A stretch of DNA of 47,946 nt from Planctomycetota bacterium (lineage in GTDB: Bacteria > Planctomycetota > Phycisphaerae > Phycisphaerales > UBA1924), in contig JAFEBN010000003.1 in the NCBI GenBank assembly GCA_018242645.1, positions 1 through 47,946 on the forward strand, in the 5' to 3' direction. The translations under genes were made by a program, and so were the position numbers. The notes beneath the pieces were generated by a model, which ran no database searches, was not told the origin of the DNA, and saw only the letters and a list, made by a program, of their open reading frames with translations. Positions 46,626-47,946 of the stretch are shown in pieces; position 1 is the stretch's first letter, and each line of letters begins with the position of its first letter.

Positions 46626-47840
46626 TTACTGTGCCGCACCCATCTTTTTGAGCGAGGCGATACGCTCCGGCAGGCTGAGAAGCTTGATAAAGCCCCCGGC
46701 GTCCTTGTGCTCGTAAATCTCGCCTTTTTCGAAGGTAACAACCTTCTCAGAATAGAGCGAGAACGGGCTCTTGCGACGGATCGTCGTGGCGGTGCCCTTG
46801 TACAGCCGCACAACCACCTCGCCCGTCAGTTTCTCGCTGCTCTTCTGGATCGCGGCCCAGAGCGTCTCGCGATAGGGCGTGAACCACCGGCCGTTGTAAA
46901 CGACCTCAGCGAACCAGAGAGCCAGGTGCTCTTTGAAGTGGCGGGTCTCGCGATCCTGGACAAGCTCTTCCAGCCCCTTGATCGCCTCGACCAGGATGGT
47001 CCCGCCCGGCGTCTCGTAAATTCCGCGGGATTTCATTCCCACCAGGCGGTTCTCCACCAGATCCACGCGCCCAACACCGTGCGTGCCGCCGATGCCGTTG
47101 AGCTTCTCGACAATCTGCCAGGCCTGCATCTTCTGCCCGTTGAGCGCCACCGGGCGGCCCGCCTCAAAGCTCAGCGTGACTTCCTCGGCCTTGTTCGGAG
47201 CGTTCTCCGGCGAGGCGGTCAGCATGTAGCAATCCTCGGGCGGGGCGTTCCAGGGGTCTTCGATGCTGCCGCCCTCGTGGCTGATGTGCCAGAGGTTGCG
47301 GTCGCGCGAATAGATCTTCGTTGCGCTCGCCGTGGTCGGGATGTTGCGGACCTTCAGGTAGTCGAGCATCGCCAGGCGACCGGTGAGGTTCCACTTCTCG
47401 TGGCGCCAGGGTGCGATGATCTCCATGTCGGGCGCGAGCGCCGCGTACGCCGACTCGAACCGCACCTGGTCGTTGCCCTTGCCGGTGCAGCCGTGCGCGA
47501 GCGCCGTGCAGCCGAACTTGCGGGCCGCTTCCACCTGCGCCTTGGCCAGGATCGGTCGCGCCATGGCGGTGCCCAGCAGGTAACGCCCTTCGTAGAGCGA
47601 ACCGGCCATCACCGTGGGCATGACGAAGTCGTCGATGAACTCCTTCTTGAGGTCCACGACAACGCAGTCCTTGGCGCCTGAGTCCTTGGCCTTTTTCTCG
47701 ACGCCGACGAGCTCGTCGGCCCCCTGTCCGACGTCGCCGACGACGCCGTAGACCTCACAGTCCATGTTCTCTTTGAGCCAGGGAATGATGGCGGACGTGT
47801 CGAGCCCGCCGGAGTACGCGATGGCGATTTTCTTGGGCAT
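46626..47840 (-). CDS. argG: Argininosuccinate synthase
   Basis: A 404-residue ATP-dependent ligase joining citrulline and aspartate. The N-terminal P-loop is AYSGGLDTS (8-16). Other conserved blocks are GTAMARPILAKAQVEAARKFG, AHGCTGKGNDQVRFE, NLWHISHEGGSIEDPW, GRVDLVENRLVGMKSRGIYETPGG (in two parts) and EGVVR-like EVVVRLYKG near the end. Length and motifs are those of the common type 1 ArgG. AAGGA is 8 bp before the ATG. Confidence 0.96.
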   Translation of the reverse strand: MPKKIAIAYSGGLDTSAIIPWLKENMDCEVYGVVGDVGQGADELVGVEKKAKDSGAKDCVVVDLKKEFIDDFVMPTVMAGSLYEGRYLLGTAMARPILAKAQVEAARKFGCTALAHGCTGKGNDQVRFESAYAALAPDMEIIAPWRHEKWNLTGRLAMLDYLKVRNIPTTASATKIYSRDRNLWHISHEGGSIEDPWNAPPEDCYMLTASPENAPNKAEEVTLSFEAGRPVALNGQKMQAWQIVEKLNGIGGTHGVGRVDLVENRLVGMKSRGIYETPGGTILVEAIKGLEELVQDRETRHFKEHLALWFAEVVYNGRWFTPYRETLWAAIQKSSEKLTGEVVVRLYKGTATTIRRKSPFSLYSEKVVTFEKGEIYEHKDAGGFIKLLSLPERIASLKKMGAAQ

Positions 47841-47857
47841 GGTTTTTCCTTGCGGCG

Positions 47858-47863
47858 ATTATT
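47858..47863 (-). promoter_or_regulatory. Possible -10 box of argG
   Basis: AATAAT on the minus strand, 17 bp before the start codon, would give a leader of about 10 nt. No good -35 lies at the right distance. The rest of the gap to the window edge (47864-47946) shows no gene, and no ARG box was recognised. Confidence 0.35.
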
Positions 47864-47946
47864 CCACGCAGAGAACACGGAGTCGCGGCGGCAGAGCAGA
47901 CTCGCGGAGAGAAACCGAAACAATTCGAAGAACGACAGTGCCCGGT

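Overview
The window is high-GC chromosomal DNA from a bacterium, most probably a planctomycete of the class Phycisphaerae. Three features suggest this. Three exported proteins end in a PEP-CTERM-like tail (Pro-rich turn, hydrophobic helix, Arg cluster). An ECF sigma factor is translationally coupled to a large Ser/Thr kinase with a TPR tail. Squalene is made by the HpnC/HpnD/HpnE route. The assignment is inference from gene content; no 16S rRNA is present. Nothing looks like a prophage, plasmid, insertion sequence or CRISPR array.

Layout. 1-3.9 kb: cell-surface sugar supply, with a truncated glycosyltransferase-like gene and a complete dTDP-L-rhamnose set (rfbA, rfbD, rfbC, rfbB) split over both strands. 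4.0-12.3 kb: a PEP-CTERM protein, a small membrane protein, an alpha/beta hydrolase, thiolase opposite a CoA-transferase, a nitrilase-family amidase, an EEP-family phosphodiesterase and three lipoproteins. 12.4-16.8 kb: hpnC-hpnD-hpnE, divergent from ispH, so isoprenoid precursor supply and squalene synthesis lie together. 16.8-23.3 kb: a GT2 glycosyltransferase, then rlmN, a YwaF-like membrane protein, a WecA/MraY-family transferase and an O-antigen-ligase-like protein. 23.3-30.8 kb: fusA with a long leader, a catalytically dead kinase homologue, a tiny Lys/His-repeat exported protein, hpd, a DUF5694 protein and rarD. 30.8-36.4 kb: the ECF sigma/kinase pair and a three-gene cluster (CHAD, cupin, nucleosidase). 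36.6-41.7 kb: a muramoyl-alanine amidase, pyruvate dehydrogenase E1 alpha, ApaG and a large S41 protease. 42.1-47.9 kb: two PEP-CTERM proteins, tRNA-Val(CAC), heme oxygenase, argH and argG.

The most novel signal is non-coding. The leaders of the two adjacent PEP-CTERM genes (42108-42761 and 43078-43764) share a folded RNA. It has two tandem hairpins with the same loops (GCGUU, then UUCCG) but different, still paired stem sequences; one copy closes into a three-way junction. Weaker single-hairpin relatives with a UUCCG loop precede a lipoprotein gene (9707-10180) and the third PEP-CTERM gene (4015-4617). This is a candidate cis-regulatory RNA for surface proteins. A second candidate RNA lies between argG and argH: a CU-rich repeated segment on the minus strand, bounded by two minus-strand terminators and carrying anti-Shine-Dalgarno CUCCUCCC motifs. 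Other notable points are a clean pseudokinase beside fusA, a perfect inverted repeat at the heme oxygenase promoter, and an extended hairpin just before the fusA ribosome binding site.
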